Shown in pieces: positions 17,401-24,696 of a stretch of DNA of 56,474 bases. The notes under the pieces were generated by a model. It was not told where the DNA came from, did not search any database, and was given only the letters and a program-made list of their open reading frames with translations. Source of the stretch: Bacteriovorax sp. BSW11_IV (GTDB lineage Bacteria; Bdellovibrionota; Bacteriovoracia; Bacteriovoracales; Bacteriovoracaceae); NCBI RefSeq assembly GCF_000447755.1, contig NZ_AUNE01000049.1, positions 1 through 56,474 on the forward strand, in the 5' to 3' direction. The position numbers and the translations under genes are program-made. The number at the start of each line of letters is the position of its first letter. Position 1 is the first letter of the stretch.

Positions 17401-17614
17401 TGATGAAGAGAAGACTGAGCAAATTAAACGTCTTGAAAATTTCAAAGCAAAAGCTGGTGATAAAGGTGAGGAATCTCTTAAGCGCTTAAGAGAAGTTGCC
17501 CTAACTGGTGGTAATATTTTTGAAGAGCTTCTTACTACTGTTAACTACTGCTCACTAGGACAAATTACAAATGTACTTTATGAAGTTGGTGGAAGATACA
17601 GAAGGAATATGTAA
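14459..17614 (+). CDS. icmF: fused isobutyryl-CoA mutase (IcmF)
   Basis: A B12-dependent carbon-skeleton mutase that interconverts isobutyryl-CoA and butyryl-CoA, fused to its own G-protein chaperone. Order in 1,051 residues: cobalamin-binding domain (about 1-135, DGHD at 14-17); MeaI-type GTPase (about 180-420, P-loop GTGGAGKSS at 186-194, VDPTKKKTQGALLGD, ETSGIGQ, NKFEKP); substrate TIM barrel (about 530-1050). The segment FPFKR..DPKRMFAGEGGPLRTNKRFH is of IcmF type, with Phe as expected for ICM rather than methylmalonyl-CoA mutase. ATG 14459 is preferred over TTG 14447 because GGCGG lies 5 bases upstream. The adjacent adenosyltransferase supplies its cofactor. Confidence 0.94.
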   Translation: MKRLRFVTAASLFDGHDVSINIMRRLLQANGVEVIHLGHNRSAKEVVDAALQEDAHAVALSSYQGGHNEYFAYIRELLDEAGAKNVRIVGGGGGVITPSEIKALHDKGITRIYSPEDGMKMGLVGMIEDMIKRSEHSTIDDVNFSEIQKRDLSYYDISKVITYIEDNGELPFSVTEKKTPVLGITGTGGAGKSSLIDELLLRFHRSFPNKKVALISVDPTKKKTQGALLGDRIRLGSAVYDNFYIRSLATRDSKTELSPQIQKVVSFMKSLDFDLVIVETSGIGQASDEITKVADKCAYVMTPEYGAASQLEKIEMLEQANFVILNKFEKPRSEDALRDIRKQYRRNHNLFAGHPGAPTDEELPIYGTMASQFNDAGVNALFYDLAKSLDFDVDHLDHIKKEKVPTNKTKIIPAERSLYLREISSACKNYNEEANRVAELIKDYEALEISANILKDNKEIALKRDEVKALIPETALSELELFEATVAQYTNGLFTYTVRGKDINVKTKYTSLSQNEISKVGVPNYKSKFEKYRFIKKSNLPGHFPYASGIFPFKRADEDPKRMFAGEGGPLRTNKRFHYLSENDPAKRLSTAFDSVTLYGEDPDYRPDIFGKIGEAGVSIATLDDMQDLFKGFKLTDPMTSVSMTINGPAPIILAMFMNTAMKQDLQGTDFWDEAKRIAVMQMVRGTVQADILKEDQAQNTCIFSLEFALKLMGDVQSFFCKHAIKNYYTVSISGYHIAEAGANPITQVAFTLSNGFTFVEYYLSRGMNIDDFSGNLSFFFSNGLDPEYTVIGRVARKIWAVAMRDKYGANTKSQMFKYHIQTSGRSLHAQEIDFNDIRTTLQAFLALSDNCNSLHTNAYDEAITTPTEESVRRAMAIQMIINREFGLNKTDNPMQGSYIYEELCEIVEDAVLAEFERISDKGGVLGAMESMYQRSKIQEESLYYETLKDSGELPIIGVNTYIADNIDEQLNQEIEISRCSDEEKTEQIKRLENFKAKAGDKGEESLKRLREVALTGGNIFEELLTTVNYCSLGQITNVLYEVGGRYRRNM

Positions 17615-18177
17615 TGGCCAAATCGAAAGTTTATACGAGAAGTGGTGATAAAGGTCAGACGGGACTTGTTGGTGGGTCCCGTATTTCAAAAGGCTCAGAT
17701 CTTATTGATCTTTATGGTGAAGTTGACGAATTAAATTCTCACTTAGGTGTCGCGACTACATTAATTAATGATAAAGCACTTCTTGAAGACTTACACACGA
17801 TTCAGGTTAAACTTTTTGATCTTGGAAGTAATCTTGCTTGTGAAGTTGAAAAAAGACTTCAATTCAAGTTGCCACAACTTTCAAAACAAGATGTTGATTG
17901 GTTGGAACAAAAAATAGATAAATTAGATACAGAGCTTGAACCACTAAAGTATTTTGTACTACCAGGTGGTTCACAGGCCTGCGCTGTTTTACATGTTTGT
18001 CGAACTGTTTGCAGAAGAGTTGAAAGAAAAATGGTTGCACATTTAGCCGTTGAAGATACGCCTGAAAGTTCTCGCGAGTATATCAATAGATTGTCTGATT
18101 ATTTCTTCGTCTTATCTCGCTATATAAATAAAGTTGAAGGAAAAGCAGAAATTTATTGGGTTCCCAAAAAAGATTAA
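17614..18177 (+). CDS. PduO-type cob(I)alamin adenosyltransferase
   Basis: Makes adenosylcobalamin from ATP and cob(I)alamin in the cytoplasm. The 187-residue helical-bundle protein has the N-terminal ATP-binding motif YTRSGDKGQTGLVGGSRISKGS, then LYGEVDELNSHLG. Further on are VLPGGSQACAVLHVCRTVCRRVER (about 117-140) and INRLSDYFFVLSRYIN, all hallmarks of the PduO/MMAB family. The icmF stop and this ATG overlap by one base (TAATG), so the enzyme and its cofactor supplier are made together. Its 3' end overlaps the convergent FHA gene by four bases. Confidence 0.95.
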   Translation: MAKSKVYTRSGDKGQTGLVGGSRISKGSDLIDLYGEVDELNSHLGVATTLINDKALLEDLHTIQVKLFDLGSNLACEVEKRLQFKLPQLSKQDVDWLEQKIDKLDTELEPLKYFVLPGGSQACAVLHVCRTVCRRVERKMVAHLAVEDTPESSREYINRLSDYFFVLSRYINKVEGKAEIYWVPKKD

Positions 18178-18845
18178 GCTTTAAAAAGCTTCAATATTTT
18201 ATCTAGAAGTCCTTCTTCTTTTTTTACAGGAGAAGGTTTCGTTCTTGCTCTCTTTTTAATTTTTGCACTTTCTTTGGCCTCGACCTTTGGCGATCGATCA
18301 ATTTTAATCATTCGAGTCATACCAGATGATTCTTCAAGCTCCATCTCTGTAATATTTTTTCCAACTTTTACAGGGCCTGCTGAATTTACTTCTTTATCAG
18401 CATCATTGGCCGGTTCTGCACTTTGATTGATTGGCTTTTTACGATTGATCTTCATTACGGTTGTAGCGTCTTGAGCTGATTCTTGAGTATTTGTTATACC
18501 AATTACGGGCTTTTCATTAATTTCAATTGAGCTACGTTCAAAGCTTGAGAGTGAACCACTATCAATACTGATTTTGATATTGGGTCCAATGGTAAGAACG
18601 TCATTAATACGCAATAAGCTCTCAGAAATAGAACTTTGATTTAGAAACGTACCATTAGTAGACCCTAAGTCTTTAACGACTATTTTGCCTTGTTCTGTTT
18701 TTTTAAATGCGAGATGCTTACCACTGACATGATCGTCAGTGAGCTTGATATCACACGAGCTAGAACGGCCGATAGTTTTAATCGACTTATCAAGTATGAG
18801 TTCATGGACATTTTCGCTTTCGTACACTTTAACTTTGATTACCAT
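18174..18845 (-). CDS. FHA-domain protein with basic tail
   Basis: A 223-residue cytoplasmic protein. The N-terminal FHA domain (about 15-95) has the phosphothreonine-binding signature: TIGRSSSCDIKL, DDHVSGKHLAF, LGSTNGTFLN, then DVLTIGPN. A low-complexity linker contains two related motifs, TTVMKINRKKP (about 126-136) and MTRMIKIDRSPK (about 175-186). The C-terminus is Lys/Arg-rich and ends LLDKILKLFKA, which may be amphipathic. It probably docks phosphothreonine proteins. The Thr motifs could be kinase targets bound by its own FHA domain, as in GarA-type proteins (inference). No Ser/Thr kinase gene is in the window. Confidence 0.85.
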   Translation of the reverse strand: MVIKVKVYESENVHELILDKSIKTIGRSSSCDIKLTDDHVSGKHLAFKKTEQGKIVVKDLGSTNGTFLNQSSISESLLRINDVLTIGPNIKISIDSGSLSSFERSSIEINEKPVIGITNTQESAQDATTVMKINRKKPINQSAEPANDADKEVNSAGPVKVGKNITEMELEESSGMTRMIKIDRSPKVEAKESAKIKKRARTKPSPVKKEEGLLDKILKLFKA

Positions 18846-18976
18846 ATTACCTCATTCCAAATACTTATCGGAATTCATAAGAAAACTATAAGCAAAAAGG
18901 AGGAGTTTCATTTAAAATTATAGTGTGATAAACCTGTACTGACATAATTAAGCATAAGAAAAATAGGGGCATCTTG

Positions 18977-19315
18977 ATGGAAACGTCAAAAGTTGTTGAA
19001 ATTACAGATAAAGCCGTTAAACAAATTGAAACAATTTTTTCAACTGATCAAAATAATCAGGGGAAAGGACTGAGGCTTGGAGTGGTCGGTGGGGGCTGTT
19101 CTGGTCTTTCCTATAAAATTGATTTTGATTATAAGAAAGATAAAGACAATGTAATGAGCTTTGAGCATTTTGAAGTCTATATTGATCCAAAATCATCAAT
19201 TTACTTAAAAGGTGTTGTCTTAGATTTTAAAGATGGCCTAGCAGGTAAAGGATTTGTTTTCAGTAATCCTAACGCTACAAATACTTGTGGTTGTGGTGAG
19301 TCTTTTTCAGTCTAG
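18977..19315 (+). CDS. IscA/ErpA-type Fe-S cluster assembly protein
   Basis: A HesB/IscA-family A-type carrier that transfers Fe-S clusters to client proteins. The 112-residue length is normal. Three conserved Cys are present: one in GGGCSGLSYKIDF (about 35-47) and two in NTCGCGESFSV at the C-terminus. ATG 18977 is preferred over TTG 18974, which lies one codon earlier. The YgfZ-TPR gene follows immediately at GTG 19316 with no gap. That is a fitting partner, since YgfZ-type proteins help maintain certain Fe-S enzymes. Confidence 0.93.
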   Translation: METSKVVEITDKAVKQIETIFSTDQNNQGKGLRLGVVGGGCSGLSYKIDFDYKKDKDNVMSFEHFEVYIDPKSSIYLKGVVLDFKDGLAGKGFVFSNPNATNTCGCGESFSV

Positions 19316-20881
19316 GTGAATAAATTGAAAATTTGTGATGAAATCATTTTAGGTGGTCACTTTAAAGGTGACATGTTCGATCTTTTCCAAGTTACAGGAG
19401 AAGATCGTACTCGTTATATGCAAGGCCAACTTACGGCCGATTTAAAATCAATTAGCTCTAATGAAGGCCTACTAAATACCCGTCTTACTCAGCACGGTAA
19501 GGTTGTTTCTTATTTGTATTATCTTGTTGGTACAAATTGCGATTATATGATTGTGCCGAAGGAAACTTCAGTAGTTTTAAAGAGTGATTTAGAGAAGTTT
19601 ATTATTATGGATGATGTTGAGATCACGACATCGACTAATAAAGCACAATTCTCATTTGGTCTTGAATCTTTTTCTAAAAAAGATGAGAACGATTTCAGGG
19701 TAAATATTTTTGATGAACCTGGAGTTATTAGTATTGTTGAAGAATATGAAGATTTAGAGTTCTTAGATGAAAACAAGCTTGAACAATATGCTGTTCTAAC
19801 CGGATATCCAGTCTGGAATAAAACAGTAAAAGAAAATGAATTCATTAATGATTCAAGATTAAATGAATTGGCCATTTCTTATAAGAAAGGGTGTTTTCTT
19901 GGACAAGAAACAGTTGCAAAAATTAATAATAATCGCGGTGCTGCCTACTATCCGACGCTATTAGAGTTTACTGAAGAAAATCAGATTTTTATTTCAGGAA
20001 ATATTCTAATGATTGAAGACCGTAAGGGTGGAGAAGTCATTGGGTCAACAGAAGTTGATGGAAAAAATTACGTCTTAGTTAAATTATATAGAGATTTCAG
20101 AGTTGATAAAAAGAAATTTGAAGTCTCTTTTGAAAATAAGAAATTTAAAGCTACAGTACACTATGCACCTTTGTTTGGTTCATTTGATAGAAATCAAAAG
20201 GCCGAATATTACTATGATCATGCTATTTCATTGTTTCAAAATGATGAAGAGCAAATGGCCCTGAAATATTTGTATGCTACAGTTCAATTGAAACCTGATT
20301 TTGCAGACGCTTATGAAGTCATTGGGGTTATATTAGGTCGCCATGAAAAATACAATGAAGGTATTGAGTATATGGATAAGCTTCTTGCCGTTGATGAATC
20401 TTCGGTAATGGCACATACAAATAAATCTCTCTATCTAATGAAGTTAGGAAAAATTGAAGAAGCAGAAGAACAAAAAAGTATGGCCACAGTAAAGACTTTC
20501 GAACGATTAGGTAAAGAAGCTGCTGCAAAAAGAGCGGCCGCTGACGAGGCCCAAAAAAGAAATGCTGAAATTGAAAGACGTGAATCAATGTTTAAACAGG
20601 TTTTAGAGATTGATGAGAATGACGTCTTGGCCAACTATGGTATGGCCGATATTTATTATTATAGGAAAAATTATACGGCCGCTATAGAACACTTAGATGT
20701 CGTGCTTGCTGAAGATGCTCAATACTCAAACGGCTATTACTTATTAGGAAAGTGTCTACTTGAAACAGGTGACACTGTTAGGGCCAAGGATGTTTTAGAG
20801 AAAGGTGTTGTTGTTGCCTCTAAAAGAGGGGACATGATGCCAGCAAATGGCATGCAGTCCCTACTTAATTCTATCAATTAA
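19316..20881 (+). CDS. YgfZ/GcvT-like folate-binding protein fused to a TPR domain
   Basis: A 521-residue fusion. Residues 1-285 resemble YgfZ/IBA57, tetrahydrofolate-dependent Fe-S maturation factors. They include MQGQLTADL near the N-terminus and the family signature KGCFLGQETV (about 197-206). From about 300 to 520 there are tetratricopeptide-like helices (AISLFQNDEEQMALKYLYATVQLKPDFADAYEVIGVIL and so on), broken by a charged Ala/Lys/Arg/Glu helix (about 400-425). The GTG start directly abuts the IscA-type stop. Typical YgfZ ends near 325 residues, so the TPR tail is extra. It convergently overlaps the HExxH gene by four bases. Confidence 0.85.
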   Translation: MNKLKICDEIILGGHFKGDMFDLFQVTGEDRTRYMQGQLTADLKSISSNEGLLNTRLTQHGKVVSYLYYLVGTNCDYMIVPKETSVVLKSDLEKFIIMDDVEITTSTNKAQFSFGLESFSKKDENDFRVNIFDEPGVISIVEEYEDLEFLDENKLEQYAVLTGYPVWNKTVKENEFINDSRLNELAISYKKGCFLGQETVAKINNNRGAAYYPTLLEFTEENQIFISGNILMIEDRKGGEVIGSTEVDGKNYVLVKLYRDFRVDKKKFEVSFENKKFKATVHYAPLFGSFDRNQKAEYYYDHAISLFQNDEEQMALKYLYATVQLKPDFADAYEVIGVILGRHEKYNEGIEYMDKLLAVDESSVMAHTNKSLYLMKLGKIEEAEEQKSMATVKTFERLGKEAAAKRAAADEAQKRNAEIERRESMFKQVLEIDENDVLANYGMADIYYYRKNYTAAIEHLDVVLAEDAQYSNGYYLLGKCLLETGDTVRAKDVLEKGVVVASKRGDMMPANGMQSLLNSIN

Positions 20882-22338
20882 TCATTTAAAGAATAATGAG
20901 CACGTTTTTCTTTTAAAGTTTCTACGAGCTCATTAATTTCTTTACCAGATTCAGGATCTTGCTCTAGAAGAGTTTTATGAATCGCAGTAATTCCATCTTT
21001 CATTTGCTCAATCAAATTATAAATTGAAAGAATAAGATTGTTACCTTCTGGTGAGACCTTACCATTTTCAAAAGCATGTTCAAGATCAAGAGCACAGTAC
21101 GTGAGCATATAGTACTCTTCTACAGCTCTTCTTTTAACTTTAAGCTTTTCTTCTTTTGTAAACTTATAGAAAGCATCTAATTTTCCGGTCGTAATCGCCG
21201 CATCTAATTCATGAAATAGATTAAGCGCCCAGTAAAATGTAAAGACAGCGTGGTAGATTCCTCGAATAGGTCTTAAAGCTCTTCGCCATGGACTATAGTA
21301 GATCTTCTCATCGTCTTCAAAGATAAGTTCTGTATAGTTAAGAAAAGTATTTAAATAGTGGTGACCATTCTCATGAAGAAGGTCATCCATTAAATCAACG
21401 AAGTCTCTTTCAAACATATTGATTGAAGAGAACCCTGGAAGCGATTGCATTGAGAAACTAACAATCCCTGGTTCGTTCACAGGAACTATAGAGTGAGTGA
21501 AACTCATGAATGTATCTAAAAGTCCTGGATTAGAGTCACCGATCAGTTTAAGTGCTAATCCAATTTTCTCTTTGAATTCAATTTCTCTTTTTCTTCCCTC
21601 TTCACAGATTGGAAGAAGAAAAATTCTATGTTCACCAACAGTGATATAGTCGTGATTTTCACGAATAGGTACTTCGTAAAGATCAGTATTGATCTCTACT
21701 TCGAATCCTTGGCGTTGCTCAAAAACACTTTTTAGGGCAATACTAGGATAAATATCAGAAGGCTCTGGAAAATCAGCAATACGATGTTGTTCACCAATAT
21801 ACATACGCTCTGGTGAATCACCAATTTCTGGAATGACATTATAAAGAATAACATCTTTTAGTTCATGGTGAGTTGAAGCAATATGCAAATAGTAAAAACT
21901 TAAGATTTGATTTTCTAGGATAGTTAGCAGATTCGATGATGCTTCAATAATATTGTTGCTCTCATCTAACATCTCAAGAAATGATTGCGCCATTTCTGAA
22001 TCATTCCAAAAATTAAATAATTCATCTTCTGATTCTGAGAATTCGAAGTCAGACTCATCCTCTTCAGCTTCTTGAATTTCATCATGTAATTGAACAACGT
22101 AAATGAGATTCTCAAGAAGTGTTGTCCAATAGAAATTGAAAGAAGTGTAGTTATTAAGAGCAGGGTCCTTAATGATTTTTGCTAGGCCTTGAAGGAATTC
22201 TTTTGAAAGGTGTTCCGTTTCAAATCCCTGTGCCATATCCTCTCGGATATCCTGAATAAGGTCTTTGTAGTTAGCAACAACATTAGCTTTAATGTCTTTA
22301 TGAAACTTTGAAGAACAAATATTCTTTGCTGTAATCAT
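20878..22338 (-). CDS. HExxH protein resembling aKG-HExxH peptide beta-hydroxylases
   Basis: A 486-residue protein. The ATG at 22338 is used; the frame is open further upstream but runs into tRNA-Asn. The N-terminal ~270 residues are helical and acidic. A metal-site motif HENGH lies at 322-326 after NEPGIVSFSMQSLP. Then YYSPWRRALRPIRGIYHAVFTF (347-368) supplies a possible third ligand, His363. That order (PG strand, HExxH, Y-PWR-x-x-x-RP, H) matches the HExxH domain of putative peptide-modifying enzymes, some shown to be Fe(II)/2-oxoglutarate peptide hydroxylases. No precursor peptide, radical SAM or exporter gene is adjacent. A zinc protease is the alternative. Confidence 0.6.
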   Translation of the reverse strand: MITAKNICSSKFHKDIKANVVANYKDLIQDIREDMAQGFETEHLSKEFLQGLAKIIKDPALNNYTSFNFYWTTLLENLIYVVQLHDEIQEAEEDESDFEFSESEDELFNFWNDSEMAQSFLEMLDESNNIIEASSNLLTILENQILSFYYLHIASTHHELKDVILYNVIPEIGDSPERMYIGEQHRIADFPEPSDIYPSIALKSVFEQRQGFEVEINTDLYEVPIRENHDYITVGEHRIFLLPICEEGRKREIEFKEKIGLALKLIGDSNPGLLDTFMSFTHSIVPVNEPGIVSFSMQSLPGFSSINMFERDFVDLMDDLLHENGHHYLNTFLNYTELIFEDDEKIYYSPWRRALRPIRGIYHAVFTFYWALNLFHELDAAITTGKLDAFYKFTKEEKLKVKRRAVEEYYMLTYCALDLEHAFENGKVSPEGNNLILSIYNLIEQMKDGITAIHKTLLEQDPESGKEINELVETLKEKRAHYSLND

Positions 22339-22376
22339 GGAATTTCTCTTGAATTTGTAAGGGTGAGGATAAGAAG

Positions 22377-22451
22377 TGGCTGGGGTGGCCGGATTCGAAC
22401 CGGCGACCAACGGATTAACAGTCCGCTGCGCTACCGCTGCGCCACACCCCA
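22377..22451 (-). tRNA. tRNA-Asn (anticodon GTT)
   Basis: A 75-base cloverleaf on the minus strand with a 7-bp acceptor stem (TGGGGTG/CACCCCA), anticodon loop CTGTTAA, a TTCGAAT T-loop and an encoded 3' CCA. It lies 38 bases upstream of the HExxH gene on the same strand, so read-through from the tRNA promoter could reach that gene. Confidence 0.96.
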
Positions 22452-22469
22452 ATGTACCTGTGAGTAACT

Positions 22470-22498
22470 GTTATAAGAGTTTTTTTGATGGATGTCTA
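22470..22498 (-). promoter_or_regulatory. sigma-70 promoter for tRNA-Asn
   Basis: On the minus strand TAGACA (22498-22493), a 17-base spacer and TATAAC (22475-22470) give a start near 22463, about 12 bases before the tRNA. The -10 sequence TATAAC is identical to that of the tRNA-Thr cluster promoter. Confidence 0.72.
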
Positions 22499-22624
22499 GC
22501 CCCTTTTTAGAAAAAAGTGGGCCGTCTATAACTTGTTGAAATATTTGCAAATAAAGGATGTTTACGTAAAGTTTTTAGAAGGAATAACCGATAGGTTTGG
22601 TAAGCTATTATTGTGGGAAATTTT

Positions 22625-23140
22625 ATGGCCGCTACTAACATTTTAATGGATATTTTTAGGCTTTTGACTCCTGAGGAGATCAATAAGCTTACGACAAGTT
22701 CCATTGGGGATAAACGAGTCTCTTTAACAGAGATGATGACTCGCTACGATCATGGAGAGATTCCTGTTAGTGAAGAGGGCGCAAAAATTCTGCCTTTCAA
22801 AAAACCAGGGGCCCAAGAAGAAGTTGTCGAAGAAGAGAAAATTAGACTCGAATTCTTTGCTGGCGCCGAAGTTCAAAAATATTTAGATCATTACTTTGAA
22901 AAGGCCAAAATCAATGAAAGTTATGGTGATGCTAAAAGTTCCAAATTTATGGATACAGCTAGCTTTATTATAAATGAGAAGAAGCGATTTAATTACTCTC
23001 AAACAAAGTTAAAAGGTGCGGAAGTATTAAAGCTGTATCGAAAAAATTCATCAGTCGATATAGAACAAGAGCGTAAGCTGAAAGACGATATGTCAAAATC
23101 AGCTCAGGTCGGCGTTCTTGTGAATAAGAAGCAATATTAA
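22625..23140 (+). CDS. hypothetical protein, helical
   Basis: No family is recognised. The product has about 171 residues, is mostly helical and rich in Lys/Glu, and has no signal peptide. It starts MAATNILMDIFRLLTPEEINKL, followed by a proline-containing link ILPFKKPGAQEEVV and a longer helical part ending QVGVLVNKKQY. ATG 22625 with GGGAA upstream is chosen over GTG 22613. It could be a small regulator or coiled-coil adaptor; nothing nearby points to a role. It ends at a bidirectional terminator shared with the arginine-catabolism operon. Confidence 0.7.
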   Translation: MAATNILMDIFRLLTPEEINKLTTSSIGDKRVSLTEMMTRYDHGEIPVSEEGAKILPFKKPGAQEEVVEEEKIRLEFFAGAEVQKYLDHYFEKAKINESYGDAKSSKFMDTASFIINEKKRFNYSQTKLKGAEVLKLYRKNSSVDIEQERKLKDDMSKSAQVGVLVNKKQY

Positions 23141-23171
23141 AAAAAAAGCAGTCCGAAGACTGCTTTTTTTA
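23141..23171. terminator. bidirectional intrinsic terminator
   Basis: GCAGTC/GACTGC stem (23148-23153 with 23158-23163), loop CGAA, A-run before and T-run after. It separates the hypothetical gene (plus) from the astD end (minus). Confidence 0.9.
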
Positions 23172-24683
23172 TTTCATTAAACCAGTAATGGTATTGAAAT
23201 CTTCTACAAAATCATTTTCGATTTCTAAACTTGATAGTTGATAAACACAAGCATCAATTGTTGTAACAGCAGCTGGATGATAGTTACCAGAATTTTTGAC
23301 ACCCCCGAAAGGAAGTTTTGCACTAGCTCCAACAGTTGAACGGTTTCTGTTAACAAGGCCTGCGTCGATATCCATCACACATTTTTCGAAGATAGCATTA
23401 TCTTTTGTGAAAATTGAAGCGGCTAAACCGTACTCAGTACTATTGGCAATTGTAATAGCTTCTTCAATATCTGTATAAGGAACAAATGTATTGTTTGGAC
23501 CAAAAATTTCACTTTGAAGAAAGTGAGACTTGTTATCCCATGCTTTCGCTAGGTGAATTGATGGTGAAACATAGTAGCCTTTTTTAGATCTCTCTAGTTG
23601 TTTACCACGCATAATCTCTTCAATACCTTCACGTTTTGCCATTCCTTGGAATAGTAAGTATTGATCAAGTGATCTTTGATCAATAAGTGGTCCCATGAAA
23701 GGAAGAACTTCTTCATTCATTGGATCATCAACGATAATTCTTTTTGCTAATGCATGGAATTTATCAATGAATTCATCCTTAATATCGTTATGGATTACTG
23801 TAATCGCCGTTGAAGTACAACGCTGACCAGTCGTAAGGAATGAACCTTTAATGATTTCTGCGAGAGCATGATCAATATCTGTATCTTTGTGAATGATTGA
23901 TGGGTTTTTACCACCAAGTTCTAAACAAACAAGTTTTCCGAGATCTTTATGAGTTTGTTCAAGAATTCTAAGTCCAACTTCTTTTGAACCTGTGAAGAAT
24001 ACACCTTTGATGGCCTTTTCTTTTAGAATTCTTCTTGCGACTTCACCATCTCCTTGGATCAAGTTTACAACACCAGTTGGAAATCCTGCTTGAGCAAGAC
24101 ATTCAAACATAAGCTGAGCACTGTAACATGTCTTCTCAGAAGGTTTGAAGATGATTGAGTTTCCTGCAATAAGAGCACTTAGAATCTGACCGTTGGCCAA
24201 ATGACATGGGAAATTGAATGGACCAATAATTAACGATGGACCAATTGGCTTGAAGAAAATATGCCCGTGTGTGTGTGGCATGATTTCTGGAAAATGCTTC
24301 TTGTTAATTCTTGGAAGAGAATCGTTAATTGTAACGTCAACCTTACCAATTAAAGATTGGGCCTCTGTTCTTGCTTCCCAAAGTGGTTTTCCAACCTCTA
24401 GGGCTATTGCGCGCGAGATTTCTTCTTTTTTCTCTAAAAGGGCCGCCTTATAGCGTCCAAAAATCGCAATCCTTTCTTCAAGTGGTGTTTTTCTCCAAAC
24501 ATTGAAACCATTGATGGCCGATTCAACAACATGATCAACATCTTGATACTCAATAGGACAACGCCAAAGAGTTAGACTTAGGTCTGAGGGGCATTCACGT
24601 TCTACAAAGAGTTGAGTGCTTGAAGATCCCTTACCCAAGTTAGGATGAAATTCTCCATTATAATAATTACCTTTAAGTTCCAT
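23169..24683 (-). CDS. astD: succinylglutamate-semialdehyde dehydrogenase (AstD-like)
   Basis: An NAD(P)-dependent aldehyde dehydrogenase of about 504 residues, expected to oxidise N-succinylglutamate semialdehyde in the arginine succinyltransferase pathway. The N-terminus is MELKGNYYNGEF. Catalytic region: FTGSKEVG (cofactor), LELGGKNPS (general-base Glu) and TTGQRCTSTAI (nucleophile Cys), then EIFGPNNTFVPY. ATG 24683 is chosen because AAGGA lies 7 bases upstream; a longer start would overlap the astA 3' end. Third gene of the minus-strand ast unit. Confidence 0.87.
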   Translation of the reverse strand: MELKGNYYNGEFHPNLGKGSSSTQLFVERECPSDLSLTLWRCPIEYQDVDHVVESAINGFNVWRKTPLEERIAIFGRYKAALLEKKEEISRAIALEVGKPLWEARTEAQSLIGKVDVTINDSLPRINKKHFPEIMPHTHGHIFFKPIGPSLIIGPFNFPCHLANGQILSALIAGNSIIFKPSEKTCYSAQLMFECLAQAGFPTGVVNLIQGDGEVARRILKEKAIKGVFFTGSKEVGLRILEQTHKDLGKLVCLELGGKNPSIIHKDTDIDHALAEIIKGSFLTTGQRCTSTAITVIHNDIKDEFIDKFHALAKRIIVDDPMNEEVLPFMGPLIDQRSLDQYLLFQGMAKREGIEEIMRGKQLERSKKGYYVSPSIHLAKAWDNKSHFLQSEIFGPNNTFVPYTDIEEAITIANSTEYGLAASIFTKDNAIFEKCVMDIDAGLVNRNRSTVGASAKLPFGGVKNSGNYHPAAVTTIDACVYQLSSLEIENDFVEDFNTITGLMK

Positions 24684-24696
24684 ATAAGATTCCTTT

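Noticed and set aside
22339-22452. N-terminal extension of the HExxH protein (MGCGAAVAQRTVNPLVAGSNPAT...)
   Set aside because: It is the translation of tRNA-Asn; the real start with its own ribosome site is ATG 22338.
22377-23140. Genomic island or attachment site at tRNA-Asn
   Set aside because: No integrase, direct repeat of the tRNA 3' end or composition shift was seen on either side.
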